Notes: generated by a model not told the origin, from the sequence alone. A stretch of DNA of 64,000 bases from Novosphingobium aerophilum (GCF_014230305.1 NZ_JACLAU010000014.1:1-64000); one strand, 5' to 3'; shown: positions 7,417 to 15,258, counted from the first letter of the stretch. Numbers and translations are program-made.

Positions 7417-8488
7417 CGGCAAGCAATCCCACGGACAAGGCATAGAAGTTCGAGCAGTTGTATTCCAGGATGACCCGATAATTCCCGGTTAACAGGTAGG
7501 CGGTCTGCCCCGGCCCGTCTGGTTCGATCAGGCTGGCTAGCACATCATCCGCAATAGCGCCTAGGGGCACCACGCCGTTTGTCCGCCATTCCGCCACGGT
7601 CTGCCAGCGGGCGTGGCGGGCATGGACCCGCGGACATTCGGGCGCGGTCAGGCGGCTGGTCACGCCGGCGCGGTCGAACCCGGGCGGGACCTGCGCGGGA
7701 ACGCCCCAGGGCTGCCCGGTGCGCCAGCCCGCATCGTGGAAGTAGTTGGCGATCGACGCCAGGGTATCGGCCCGGCTGGTCCAGATGTCGCGCCGCCCGT
7801 CGCCGTCGCCATCCACCGCCAGCCGCAGGTACATGCTCGGCAGGAACTGGGGATTGCCAAAGGCTCCGGCCCATGATCCCTTCAACTGGGCACGGGGCAC
7901 TCCGCTGTCCGCCATCTTGAGCACGGCGATGAATTCCTGCGCGAACAGCTCGCGCCGACGTCCCTCGTAGGCGAGCGTGGCGAGCGAGCGCGCCAGATCG
8001 AAGTCGCCGGTGTAGCGCCCGTAGTTGGTCTCGTGCCCCCAGATCGCCAGCAGGATCGGCGCGGGCACGCCATAGCGCGCCTCGATCCCCGGAATCATCG
8101 GGGCGGCGCTGGCGTACATTGCCCGCCCCGCCCCGATCCGCGCGGCATCGACATGGGTTCGCCGGTAGGGGGCAAAGGCGGGAATGGCGGACGGGGTCGA
8201 TCCCGGCTGGGCCCGGTCCAGCGCGATCACTTTGGGATTGGGCGTGAGGCCCGCGGTCATCGCCTGAATGGTGGATTCGCGAATCCCCTCCCCCCGCGCC
8301 CGCGCGCTCAGGAGCTGGAGATAGGCGGAGAAGCCGTTTTCTGCCTGGCCGGACATCGGCTCGGGCACCAGTTGCGGCACCGCCTGCCCGGGAGGGCGTG
8401 GCTGGTCGGACTGCGCCAGCACCGGGGCGATCGTCAGGGCCACACCCCAGGCCAGGATCTTGCGGACTAGGCGAAACGAAAGCGTCAT
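7400..8488 (-). CDS. Lytic murein transglycosylase, MltB family
   Basis: A 362-residue periplasmic lytic transglycosylase. The signal peptide is MTLSFRLVRKILAWGVALTIAPVLAQ cut to its core, and the catalytic region has IWGHETNYGRYTG, in which the Glu is the general acid/base, followed by KGSWAGAFGNPQFLPSMYLR and DIWTSRADTLASIANY, diagnostic of the SLT_2 (MltB) fold. The tail (PLGAIADDVLASLIEPDGPG...NFYALSVGLLADEI) matches the MltB C-terminus. I start at the ATG at 8488; the frame extends 19 codons upstream without a signal-like sequence. It overlaps the rlpA-like start, and the pair probably act together on septal glycan. Confidence 0.9.
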   Translation of the reverse strand: MTLSFRLVRKILAWGVALTIAPVLAQSDQPRPPGQAVPQLVPEPMSGQAENGFSAYLQLLSARARGEGIRESTIQAMTAGLTPNPKVIALDRAQPGSTPSAIPAFAPYRRTHVDAARIGAGRAMYASAAPMIPGIEARYGVPAPILLAIWGHETNYGRYTGDFDLARSLATLAYEGRRRELFAQEFIAVLKMADSGVPRAQLKGSWAGAFGNPQFLPSMYLRLAVDGDGDGRRDIWTSRADTLASIANYFHDAGWRTGQPWGVPAQVPPGFDRAGVTSRLTAPECPRVHARHARWQTVAEWRTNGVVPLGAIADDVLASLIEPDGPGQTAYLLTGNYRVILEYNCSNFYALSVGLLADEIAR

Positions 8489-8619
8489 CGCCCAGGTCTT
8501 CGCACAGCGGGCCGGCCTTGCAAATCCGGACTGCCGCAAATTCAACGGTAACGGTCTCGCGTCTCGTGCGGACGCGGGGGTGACAAGCGCCGCCGGGAAC
8601 GCTAGCGCGCATCAGGCGC

Positions 8620-8709
8620 GGACAGGTGGCCGAGTGGTTTAAGGCAGCGGTCTTGAAAACCGCCGTGGGTGCAAGCTCACCGTGGGTTCGAATCCCACCC
8701 TGTCCGCCA
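8620..8709 (+). tRNA. tRNA-Ser (anticodon UGA)
   Basis: A 90-base tRNA with acceptor GGACAGG (8620-8626) pairing with CCTGTCC (8699-8705), discriminator G and encoded CCA (8707-8709). The anticodon stem GCGGT/ACCGC encloses the loop CTTGAAA, giving anticodon UGA. A long variable arm (CCGTGGGTGCAAGCTCACCGTGG region) identifies it as a class II serine tRNA. It stands alone and borders the lower-GC patch that starts just downstream. Confidence 0.97.
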
Positions 8710-8884
8710 AGTTTCCAATACAATCAGCCGGTTATCGCGCGTTTTTCTCTCTTGCCCATGACTAAGCCCACTTAAAGCGGCTGGTTGGCATCGAACGGCT
8801 GCGCACTAGCCTGGACCGTTACAGCTTTGCGCGAGTGGGGAAGGTCGGTTACTTTGCCTGGCAAAGCTTCAATGTGGGGGCAGA

Positions 8885-9382
8885 ATGAAACGCGCGCTTA
8901 TTGTGGTTTGTGGGTTTAGTGTAATGTGCTCGGCTTCGGCGGGTGCGCAGGCCAAGATCGATTTTGCGTTGTACGAAGGAAAGCCGGTCGTCCGGACCGG
9001 CGAAGGTGGCACCAAGATCACAAAGAACGGAATTGATTACTGGACCAGCGGGGAACCTCCGCGCCGGTATCAGGTAATTGCGATGGTGCAGGACAAGCGC
9101 GACGAGTTTTGGGATGGCGGCCATGCAGTCGGAAGCCCATCCATAGCAGCCAAGGTCAAAAAGGCTGGTGGCGATGCCGTCATCATTCAAAGCGAGAATG
9201 AGGCGGGACATGGGGGCGGTTACAGCAGCACCACTGGCAGCGCCTCTGGTGGGCTAGGCTGGCTTTTTGGGTTTGGCGCATCGGGCGGCAGCAAAACCAT
9301 TACAAGGATGGTGGTTGTAAAGTACCTCCCGGACATTGCTGATCCTGCTTCACCGCCATCTCCCTCGAACCCGACGCAATGA
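8885..9382 (+). CDS. Exported protein of unknown function
   Basis: A 165-residue protein with a clear signal peptide (MKRALIVVCGFSVMCSASAGAQA, cleavage after about residue 22). The mature part has GKPVVRTGEGGTKITKNGID, YWTSGEPPRRYQVIAMVQD, GDAVII and a Gly/Ser-rich segment (GGGYSSTTGSASGGLGWLFG) before a proline-rich tail. The layout, an exported small beta-strand domain with a conserved GDAVI strand, recalls short secreted YbjQ-like folds, but I do not recognise the family. Its GC content is below that of its neighbours. The Shine-Dalgarno GGGGGCAGA lies just upstream. Function unassigned. Confidence 0.75.
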   Translation: MKRALIVVCGFSVMCSASAGAQAKIDFALYEGKPVVRTGEGGTKITKNGIDYWTSGEPPRRYQVIAMVQDKRDEFWDGGHAVGSPSIAAKVKKAGGDAVIIQSENEAGHGGGYSSTTGSASGGLGWLFGFGASGGSKTITRMVVVKYLPDIADPASPPSPSNPTQ

Positions 9383-9397
9383 CTTTGCCCCACTGCC

Positions 9398-9640
9398 TTA
9401 GTCGTTGCCCATAGTTGGGGGGATCGAATGCGCAACACCATCCCGCGTCGGCACCGCTTCAATGTCCAGCGAATCCCACCCTTCGGTAATGAATGCGACC
9501 AGCGCCTCCCGGGTAGCGTCTCGCTCATGAGGCCGCACCTTAGGTTCCCACAGCAGCCGAAACAGGTGCTTTGGCGCAACCGCTAGCCGCAGGGCTAGGC
9601 GCAATCGCAGATCGGCCGCATGCAGCTTTGTTCTTCTCAT
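9398..9640 (-). CDS. Hypothetical 80-residue protein
   Basis: This open frame encodes an 80-residue, arginine- and leucine-rich protein with a basic N-terminal helix (LRLRLALRLAVAPKHLFRLLW) shortened here to its core region, followed by an acidic, predicted soluble part (TREALVAFITEGWDSLDIEAVP). It lies convergent to the exported protein at 8885. Nothing in it is recognised. I keep it because the frame has a normal start and balanced composition in a stretch otherwise without a gene, but it may not be expressed. Confidence 0.35.
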   Translation of the reverse strand: MRRTKLHAADLRLRLALRLAVAPKHLFRLLWEPKVRPHERDATREALVAFITEGWDSLDIEAVPTRDGVAHSIPPTMGND

Positions 9641-9717
9641 GTTCCCATTTGGGATTGGATGGCCCGATTTGGCAAGAGTCGGATGCGAGGTATGTGAATA
9701 GCCTCTGCCGTCTCTTC

Positions 9718-10530
9718 TCAGGCCGTACAGCTAGGCTTGATATGATGTCGGCCTCTGGCGCCTCGCAACGCAATACCGATCAGTGCCAGGCCCGTCATCA
9801 TGCAAGCCCACGTCGAAGGCTCTGGCACGGCGGAAACGGACACCAGCGGGACATAAGGAGTGATGACAGGCCTAGGGCCAGTCCAAACCCCTTCAGCAAC
9901 GGACATAGATGTCGTGTAGAACGATCCGTACGCATATTGCTGGAAAGTCCATGCACCGAGCGTGTTGTCGGTGGTGGAGATTTGGAAACCTCCCCCGCCG
10001 CTCACCATTCCAGAAAATGGTCCCGTTAGTGCGGCTGGCAAACGGTTCGATTGTTCTGAAACACCGTTCTGGATTAGATTGACTATCTGAAAACGAGAAT
10101 CTTCAAGCCGATCCCAAACGTTTGAGCTTTGTCCAGAATAAATCAAACCATCAGATGGAGAAACCTGATTGTAGGCATTAAGGGAAGAAAGAAAATTGAT
10201 ATTGTTTAAGGTGACTGTTCGCCCATTGATTATTATAGATGCAGTGATTCCTGGACCTTGTCCCCATGAGCTTGGATCAGTACTAACTAGGTTGTAAGTT
10301 GCAGTCTGAACCAAATATGGTGCTATCGCGGTGTCGAAGACATATGTCGTCCTAAAGGACAATCCATCTAAGGCCGTGTTGCTGGCGCCAAAGACCCCGG
10401 TGTAATCGAATCCACTTTTGACGGTGCCTTCATAGGTAACATTCACGATCGCGCCATTGGCTACGTCGGAAACGGCCAGCGTTGCGACGGTAGCACCGAC
10501 CAGTGCCAAGCAATAACGCGCAAAATTCAT
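9718..10530 (-). CDS. PEP-CTERM sorting domain protein
   Basis: A 270-residue exported protein. The N-terminus is a signal peptide (ARYCLALVGATVATLAVS) and the C-terminus is a textbook PEP-CTERM signal: VPEPSTWACMMTGLALIGI, a hydrophobic helix, then a basic tail (RGARGR). Such proteins are processed by an exosortase (EpsH/XrtA). The mature region is rich in Ser, Asn, Thr and aromatic residues, with an AT-leaning codon use unlike the neighbours. I start at 10530 (MNFARYCLAL); the open frame continues 41 codons upstream without a plausible leader. No exosortase gene is in the window. The role of such proteins is usually in the exopolysaccharide/biofilm matrix; here it is unknown. Confidence 0.85.
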   Translation of the reverse strand: MNFARYCLALVGATVATLAVSDVANGAIVNVTYEGTVKSGFDYTGVFGASNTALDGLSFRTTYVFDTAIAPYLVQTATYNLVSTDPSSWGQGPGITASIIINGRTVTLNNINFLSSLNAYNQVSPSDGLIYSGQSSNVWDRLEDSRFQIVNLIQNGVSEQSNRLPAALTGPFSGMVSGGGGFQISTTDNTLGAWTFQQYAYGSFYTTSMSVAEGVWTGPRPVITPYVPLVSVSAVPEPSTWACMMTGLALIGIALRGARGRHHIKPSCTA

Positions 10531-10633
10531 GGCGTGCCCCGGATCAAAAACCACCGGATTACGATAGCCACCTAAGCAGTTCCGCGAAATCGTGCGCGCC
10601 GAAGGCGATCGTTCCGAAACGAGACTGAGCGGT

Positions 10634-10903
10634 TCAAACCTCCAGGACATCAATCATCCGGCATAGCTCGCGAACCCGGGCCAGGGCATCGATCGTCTCG
10701 GCCGATCGCCCACCGTGTCGCCATGCATTGCGGTTGCCCATCGGCGCGCCACTACCCTTGCCGCCGTGCATCCGGCACCGCTTCGCACCCTTCACGGCTG
10801 GCGATCGGCACGCCGTTCCCGCTCGGGTTCGGGCATGGCAGCGCGGGGCCTGTGCCAGCCGCGCCGGTTCCGGTTGCATGGGGTTGTCCGCACAGGCTTC
10901 CAT
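10634..10903 (-). CDS. Small HGG/GNRNA-motif protein, phage-like
   Basis: An 89-residue basic protein with paired cysteines (CHARTRAGTACRSPAVKG and CRMHGG) and the GSGAPMGNRNAWRHGG motif. Proteins of this type occur in prophages and integrated elements of Proteobacteria, often right after a gene like the one at 10752-11426. The Cys/His pattern suggests a small metal-binding or nucleic-acid-binding domain; function is unknown. A start at the internal ATG (MQPEPARL, 10879) is possible. The first 150 bases overlap the upstream gene in a different frame. Confidence 0.7.
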   Translation of the reverse strand: MEACADNPMQPEPARLAQAPRCHARTRAGTACRSPAVKGAKRCRMHGGKGSGAPMGNRNAWRHGGRSAETIDALARVRELCRMIDVLEV

Positions 10904-11426
10904 TTTCTCTACCCCCCTGGTGGTGGTGGAATTGGTCGGCGATCACGGCTTGCCCGCCTTCGTTCACGTGAACGTGTCGCACGGTTTGTTCGCGGGGCTG
11001 GTGAAGCTTCGCCAGCGCCTCAATCGCCTGTCGGCTTCCGGCCTGTGCCTTCACGGCAATGCGGGCATAGGTTTCCGTCGCCTGTAGATACTCGCCCATG
11101 TTGCAGGCCATGCGCCGCGCCATCTCGGTAAAGATCGCGTCCAGTGTCATGGCTTGGGCCGCAAGCGTGCGGCTGGCGAACGACAGGTCACCTTTCGCGG
11201 CCTTGTCGGTCGCCTCCTTCACCGCGTCGGCATAATCCCCGAGCCCGGGGGCTATGTCCGAACCTCTAACATGCGATGCATAAACCTGTGAGGTTGTCTG
11301 CCCGCTTGCTGCATTTTTGATTTGGGCTGGAGCGGTTCGCATCATGCGTCCGAAAACCGATGGTGGTGCAATAGCAATCGGCTGCTCCACTTGGCTCTTG
11401 AGCTTCATGGCGGCCCTGTTGTTCAT
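10752..11426 (-). CDS. Hypothetical protein, phage/plasmid-type, overlapping the next gene
   Basis: A 224-residue frame. The central part (about residues 85-165: AAQAMTLDAIFTEMARRMAC, NMGEYLQATETYARIAVKAQ) is helical and resembles a family of small phage- or island-borne proteins that end in a short VNEGGQAVIADQFHHH-type segment. The last 50 residues are encoded by bases shared, out of frame, with the HGG protein (10752-10903), so either both frames are used or this gene has lost its original stop. The N-terminus is uncertain: ATG codons at 11426 and 11408 are both possible, and this end lies antisense to the small membrane protein at 11344. Confidence 0.55.
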   Translation of the reverse strand: MNNRAAMKLKSQVEQPIAIAPPSVFGRMMRTAPAQIKNAASGQTTSQVYASHVRGSDIAPGLGDYADAVKEATDKAAKGDLSFASRTLAAQAMTLDAIFTEMARRMACNMGEYLQATETYARIAVKAQAGSRQAIEALAKLHQPREQTVRHVHVNEGGQAVIADQFHHHQGGRENGSLCGQPHATGTGAAGTGPALPCPNPSGNGVPIASREGCEAVPDARRQG

Positions 11427-11607
11427 ATCCTTCAGTGGAATGCAGCTTTATGGCTTCCATTCCGATGAGCCGTGGAGTTGGGCAGGCTGGTTCGTACTGT
11501 TCATCTCTCCGATTGGCCTTCCGTTGCTGTTCGGCGCGCCGATGGTCATTGTTCTGAGACTACTGGTTATGTGGTGGAAGCACATCACCGTCAGACGCAA
11601 TCAATAA
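11344..11607 (+). CDS. Small membrane protein, unknown function
   Basis: An 87-residue protein with two strong hydrophobic segments (about residues 15-33, STWLLSFMAALLFISFSG, and 45-72, WFVLFISPIGLPLLFGAP and beyond) and a basic C-terminus (WWKHITVRRNQ), consistent with an inner-membrane hairpin. The ATG at 11344 is preferred over an upstream one at 11317. Its first 83 bases lie opposite the possible N-terminus of the minus-strand gene ending at 11426, so only one of the two starts is probably right. No family recognised. Confidence 0.5.
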   Translation: MRPKTDGGAIAIGCSTWLLSFMAALLFISFSGMQLYGFHSDEPWSWAGWFVLFISPIGLPLLFGAPMVIVLRLLVMWWKHITVRRNQ

Positions 11608-11771
11608 CTGGTGTGGGTTGGCAATAGACAGCCTTGCTACGCCTCTGACCTAAAGCGGCGTTCACCGGATGGGTACTTTAGCCATCGGTTTAGGAAAATG
11701 CGGAACGCGGCCCAGCCATCCGGTTCTCCCTTCTGGCTTGCCCGCCGCTGGGCGGGACCCTCCCTCCCCCT

Positions 11772-11819
11772 GTTCAGGCCGCCCGTTCAGGCCCCCCGTT
11801 CAGGCCCCCCGTTCAGGCC
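11772..11819. repeat. Four copies of GTTCAGGCC at 13-base spacing
   Basis: GTTCAGGCC begins at 11772, 11785, 11798 and 11811, each followed by a run of C (first spacer GCCC). The fourth copy contains the stop codon of the double methyltransferase gene on the minus strand, so the array looks like reiterated duplication of that gene's last codons. It marks the edge of the accessory patch. Bases 11608-11771 hold nothing recognisable. Confidence 0.85.
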
Positions 11820-13327
11820 TTGATGAGCAGCCCTTGCCCGGTCGGCAGCGACAGAACCTGCGTTCCCTTGCTGCGGGCGAACTCGTCCATCGCCAGTTTC
11901 TGTGAGCGGTAGCCTACGAAGGCATAGTCATCGAGCAGGATCAGCCCGCCGCGCACCAGCCGCGGCCAGAGAAATTCGGCGGCGGCAACCTCGGGCGGGG
12001 CACAGTTCATGTCGATGTGGGCGAAGGCAAAGCAGTGCGAATCGATCTGCGCCAGGGTGTCGGGCACCGGCCCCTGGATCACCCGGGCAGCCGGCCATTG
12101 CGCGAAGTTGGCGCGCACTGCGTCGACATCGAACGTGTAGAACCCGATATCGATGTCGTGCCGGTTGCGTTCGATCACCCCGATCGCGCGGTCATCATCG
12201 TTGATGTAGCGCTCATCGATCCCGGCGAAGGTATCGAGCAGGTAGAACCGCCGGCCAGTCCCGTTCCAGTCCAGCAGGTGCATGATCGCGGAGCTCATGA
12301 AGCCGCGGTTGACCCCGAACTCGGCGAAATCGCCCGGAAGCTTCGCCGCCATGCGCGCGGCCCACAGGCCGGTGTGAACCCGCCAGTGCCAGCCATAGTC
12401 CGCCCCTGCGGCCTTCACCCCGCGGGCATAGGCGGCCTGGAACTCCGGATCGTGCATGAATTCGTGATTGTGCCGGCTGCGCAGCCCGTCCTGATCATAA
12501 ACCGGATCCGCATCGTCGGCTTCAGCGGTTGGCTGCGGCGGCGGCACCTCTGTCTCGGCCGGAGCCGTAGGATCAGGCACCGGTTGAGCCGCACTGGTTG
12601 CGGGGGTGGCCGGCACCGGCCGGGCGTCGGCCCAGGCCGTGATCGCGATCGCATCGGGAAAACGCACCGCGCTGATCGCCACGCCGCGAAACCCCGCGGT
12701 CAGGACCATGGCCCAGACATCGGCACCGAACTCGGTATGAACCAGATAGTCCCCCCGCCCTTCGGCAGGATCGCCATGATAGCTGGGGGCCAGGCCGGCG
12801 CGGTTGCGGGTCAGGCGGCCGTGGATCGTCGGCACGGTGAAGCTAAGCTGGCCGCCGGGGGCCAGCAGTCGCCGGCACTCCTCGAGCGCGACGAGCGGGT
12901 GTTCGACATGTTCCAGCGTGTCCGAATGCAGGATCAGGTCGAAGCTGCCATCGGCAAAGGGCAGCCTGCGCATGTCATATTCGGGATAGTCGGCGCGAAC
13001 ATAGCCGGGAAGTGCAACCAGCGCCGCCGAGAGCCCGTCGGCGCCGTTGCAGTCAAGCACGCGCCAGCCGTCGAGCATGCCGTCCGCGATCGCCATGCGC
13101 AGCGGCAGCGCCGTACCCGCCCGCGCACGGATCGCATCGGCCAGAGCAATGATCCGCAGGTTGGCACCGCAGCCCTCGCACAGGCAGCCCTGCTGCCGGT
13201 CGATGGTGTCGCGCTCGGCCTCGGACAGTTGCCATTCGGCAATCAGTTCCGGCCACAGCACCTTCTGCTCACGAAAGGATGTGCCGCCGCATACCCCGCA
13301 GTGCAGATCGTGCATCGTTGGCTCCAT
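11813..13327 (-). CDS. Double methyltransferase: class I SAM domain fused to a TylF-like domain
   Basis: A 504-residue protein with two units. Residues about 1-225 start with a Cys-pair region (CGVCGGTSF and CLCEGCGANLR) and continue as a class I methyltransferase (WRVLDCNGADGLSAALVA for SAM binding, FDLILHSDTLEHVEHP, LAPGGQLSFTVP). A Pro/Ala/Thr-rich linker follows (about 235-275). Residues about 280-504 resemble the TylF/macrocin O-methyltransferase-like fold (GDFAEFGVNRGFMSSAIMHL, FYLLDTFAGID, HIDMNCAPPEVAAAEFLWP, GGLILLDDYAF). Such TylF-like domains usually act on sugars or glycans. Start may be MEPTM or the MHDL five codons on. Acceptor unknown. Confidence 0.8.
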   Translation of the reverse strand: MEPTMHDLHCGVCGGTSFREQKVLWPELIAEWQLSEAERDTIDRQQGCLCEGCGANLRIIALADAIRARAGTALPLRMAIADGMLDGWRVLDCNGADGLSAALVALPGYVRADYPEYDMRRLPFADGSFDLILHSDTLEHVEHPLVALEECRRLLAPGGQLSFTVPTIHGRLTRNRAGLAPSYHGDPAEGRGDYLVHTEFGADVWAMVLTAGFRGVAISAVRFPDAIAITAWADARPVPATPATSAAQPVPDPTAPAETEVPPPQPTAEADDADPVYDQDGLRSRHNHEFMHDPEFQAAYARGVKAAGADYGWHWRVHTGLWAARMAAKLPGDFAEFGVNRGFMSSAIMHLLDWNGTGRRFYLLDTFAGIDERYINDDDRAIGVIERNRHDIDIGFYTFDVDAVRANFAQWPAARVIQGPVPDTLAQIDSHCFAFAHIDMNCAPPEVAAAEFLWPRLVRGGLILLDDYAFVGYRSQKLAMDEFARSKGTQVLSLPTGQGLLIKA

Positions 13328-13431
13328 CTGCCGGAGGCCCCGCCCGGCGCCTGACGGCGTTCAGCCTAGCCGGCTGGCGGCAAAAGACAATTGCGCGCCG
13401 ACAGGATATCCCGCCGACGCGCTTGCCGGGA

Positions 13432-14847
13432 TCAGATGTGGATGGCCCGCCCGTAGGCCTGCAACACGCTTTCGTGCATCATTTCCGACAGGGTCGGGTG
13501 CGGGAATACGGTCTGCATCAGCTCGGCTTCGGTGGTCTCCAGCGTGCGGCCGACGACATAGCCCTGGATCAGCTCGGTCACCTCGGCGCCGACCATGTGC
13601 GCGCCCAGCAGCTCACCGGTCTTGGCATCGAACACGGTCTTGATCAGCCCCTCGGGCTCACCCAGCGCGATCGCCTTGCCATTGCCGATGAAGGGGAACT
13701 TGCCGACCTTGAGCTCGTGCCCGGCCTCCTTTGCCTTGGCCTCGGTCAGGCCGACGCTGGCGACCTGCGGGTGGCAATAGGTGCAGCCGGGGATGTTGCG
13801 CCGGTCGAGCGGGTGCGGATGCACGTCCTTGTTGCCCAGCTCCTGCGCGATGGCCTCGGCGGTGGTCACGCCTTCATGGCTGGCCTTGTGCGCCAGCCAC
13901 GGGCCCTCGACGACGTCGCCGATCGCCCAGACGCCCTTGACGTTGGTGCGGCCATAGGGGTCGGTCTTGATGTGGAACCGCTTGTCCGGTTCGATCCCCA
14001 GCGTTTCCAGTCCGATGTTCTCGACATTGGGCACGATGCCCACGGCGACGATCACATGGCTGAAGGTTTCGGTGGTTTCCTTGCCGGCGCCGTCCTTGAT
14101 CGTTACCTTGACCCCGTCCGCCCCGTTGTCGACCGCGCTGACGCCGGCCTTGGTCAGGATGCGGATGCCCTGCTTGGTCAGGGCCTTCTCCAGGAAGGCG
14201 GAAATGTCGGCGTCTTCCACCGGGACGATCCGGTCCATCATCTCCACCACGGTCACCTCGGTGCCCATGTCATTGTAGAAGCTGGCGAATTCAATTCCGA
14301 TCGCGCCGGACCCGATGACCAGCAGCTTGCTCGGCAGTTCCGCCGGGACCATGGCGTGGCGATAGGTCCAGATCCGCTTGCCGTCCGACTTGGCGAACGG
14401 CAGCTCGCGCGCGCGGGCGCCCGTGGCGATGATGATGTGCTTGGCGGTCAGCACTTCGCTGCCCTTGTCGCCGGTCACCTCGAGCTTGCCCGGGGCGACG
14501 AGCTTGCCCATGCCCATGTGCACCGTGATCTTGTTCTTCTTCATCAGGCCGGTGACGCCCATGTTGAGCTGCTTAGCCACCCCGCGCGAGCGGGCGACGA
14601 TCGCCTGAAGATCGGCGGTGATGTTGTCGGCGGCCAGACCATAGTCCTTGGCGTGCTTCATCTGGTGCAGCACCTCGGCCGAGCGCAGCAGGGCCTTGGT
14701 CGGGATGCAGCCCCAGTTGAGGCAGATGCCGCCCAGGTTCTCGCGCTCGACTATCGCGGTCTTGAGGCCCAACTGGGCGCAGCGGATCGCGGCGACATAG
14801 CCACCGGGGCCCGAGCCGAGGACGATCACATCATACTGGTCAGCCAC
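13432..14847 (-). CDS. lpdA: Dihydrolipoyl dehydrogenase (E3)
   Basis: A 471-residue FAD-dependent disulfide oxidoreductase that reoxidises lipoyl groups of 2-oxoacid dehydrogenases with NAD. FAD-binding GSGPGGYVAAIRCAQLG opens the protein, the redox-active disulfide is GICLNWGCIPTKALL, the NAD-binding region is GSGAIGIEFASFYNDMG and the dimer-interface catalytic His is in the C-terminal HPTLSEMMHE. It lies seven bases after a thioesterase gene and downstream of the pyruvate dehydrogenase E2 gene, so it most likely serves the pyruvate dehydrogenase complex. E1 genes are not in the window. Confidence 0.96.
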   Translation of the reverse strand: MADQYDVIVLGSGPGGYVAAIRCAQLGLKTAIVERENLGGICLNWGCIPTKALLRSAEVLHQMKHAKDYGLAADNITADLQAIVARSRGVAKQLNMGVTGLMKKNKITVHMGMGKLVAPGKLEVTGDKGSEVLTAKHIIIATGARARELPFAKSDGKRIWTYRHAMVPAELPSKLLVIGSGAIGIEFASFYNDMGTEVTVVEMMDRIVPVEDADISAFLEKALTKQGIRILTKAGVSAVDNGADGVKVTIKDGAGKETTETFSHVIVAVGIVPNVENIGLETLGIEPDKRFHIKTDPYGRTNVKGVWAIGDVVEGPWLAHKASHEGVTTAEAIAQELGNKDVHPHPLDRRNIPGCTYCHPQVASVGLTEAKAKEAGHELKVGKFPFIGNGKAIALGEPEGLIKTVFDAKTGELLGAHMVGAEVTELIQGYVVGRTLETTEAELMQTVFPHPTLSEMMHESVLQAYGRAIHI

Positions 14848-14854
14848 GTCGTAT

Positions 14855-15235
14855 CTACTCCTGTCCCACGGGACGGGGTCTGCCGTCCTCGTCCACGGCG
14901 ACGAAGGTGAAGGTTGCTTCCGTCACCTTGTGCGCCACGTCCTGGTGGCGGTTGCGCCGCCAGGCTTCGATTGCAATCACCATCGAGCTGCGGCCGACCC
15001 GGCCGAGCGAGCCATAGACCGAAACCTCGTCCCCGACCTTGACCGGCAGCAGGAACTGCATGCCGTCCATCGCCACGGTCACCGCGCGGCCACGCGAATG
15101 GCGCGCCGCGATCAGCCCTGCCCCCATGTCCATGAGGCTCATCAGCCAGCCGCCGAAGATATCGCCATAGGCATTGGCATCGGCCGGCATGGCGGTGACG
15201 CGGATCACGGGTTCCTGCGAGGGCGGGGAAGACAT
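14855..15235 (-). CDS. Acyl-CoA thioesterase (hotdog fold, YciA/BFIT-like)
   Basis: A 126-residue hotdog-fold thioesterase. The motif ANAYGDIFGGWLMSLMDMGAG cut at its conserved core (GDIFGGWLM) and the later VKVGDEVSVYGSLGRVGRSS are typical of the acyl-CoA hydrolase group that includes YciA. The Asp in MDMGAG is the usual catalytic residue. It lies between pdhC (23-base gap) and lpdA (7-base gap) on the same strand, so it is probably part of the pyruvate dehydrogenase transcription unit. Acyl chain specificity cannot be read from the sequence. Confidence 0.85.
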   Translation of the reverse strand: MSSPPSQEPVIRVTAMPADANAYGDIFGGWLMSLMDMGAGLIAARHSRGRAVTVAMDGMQFLLPVKVGDEVSVYGSLGRVGRSSMVIAIEAWRRNRHQDVAHKVTEATFTFVAVDEDGRPRPVGQE

Positions 15236-15258
15236 GGTTGGGTCCTGCTCCGCCGATG

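Noticed and set aside
8620..8709. tRNA-Ser as an attachment site for an integrated element
   Set aside because: I searched by eye for a repeat of its 3' end in the following 5 kb and found none; no integrase is visible, so attachment is only a possibility.
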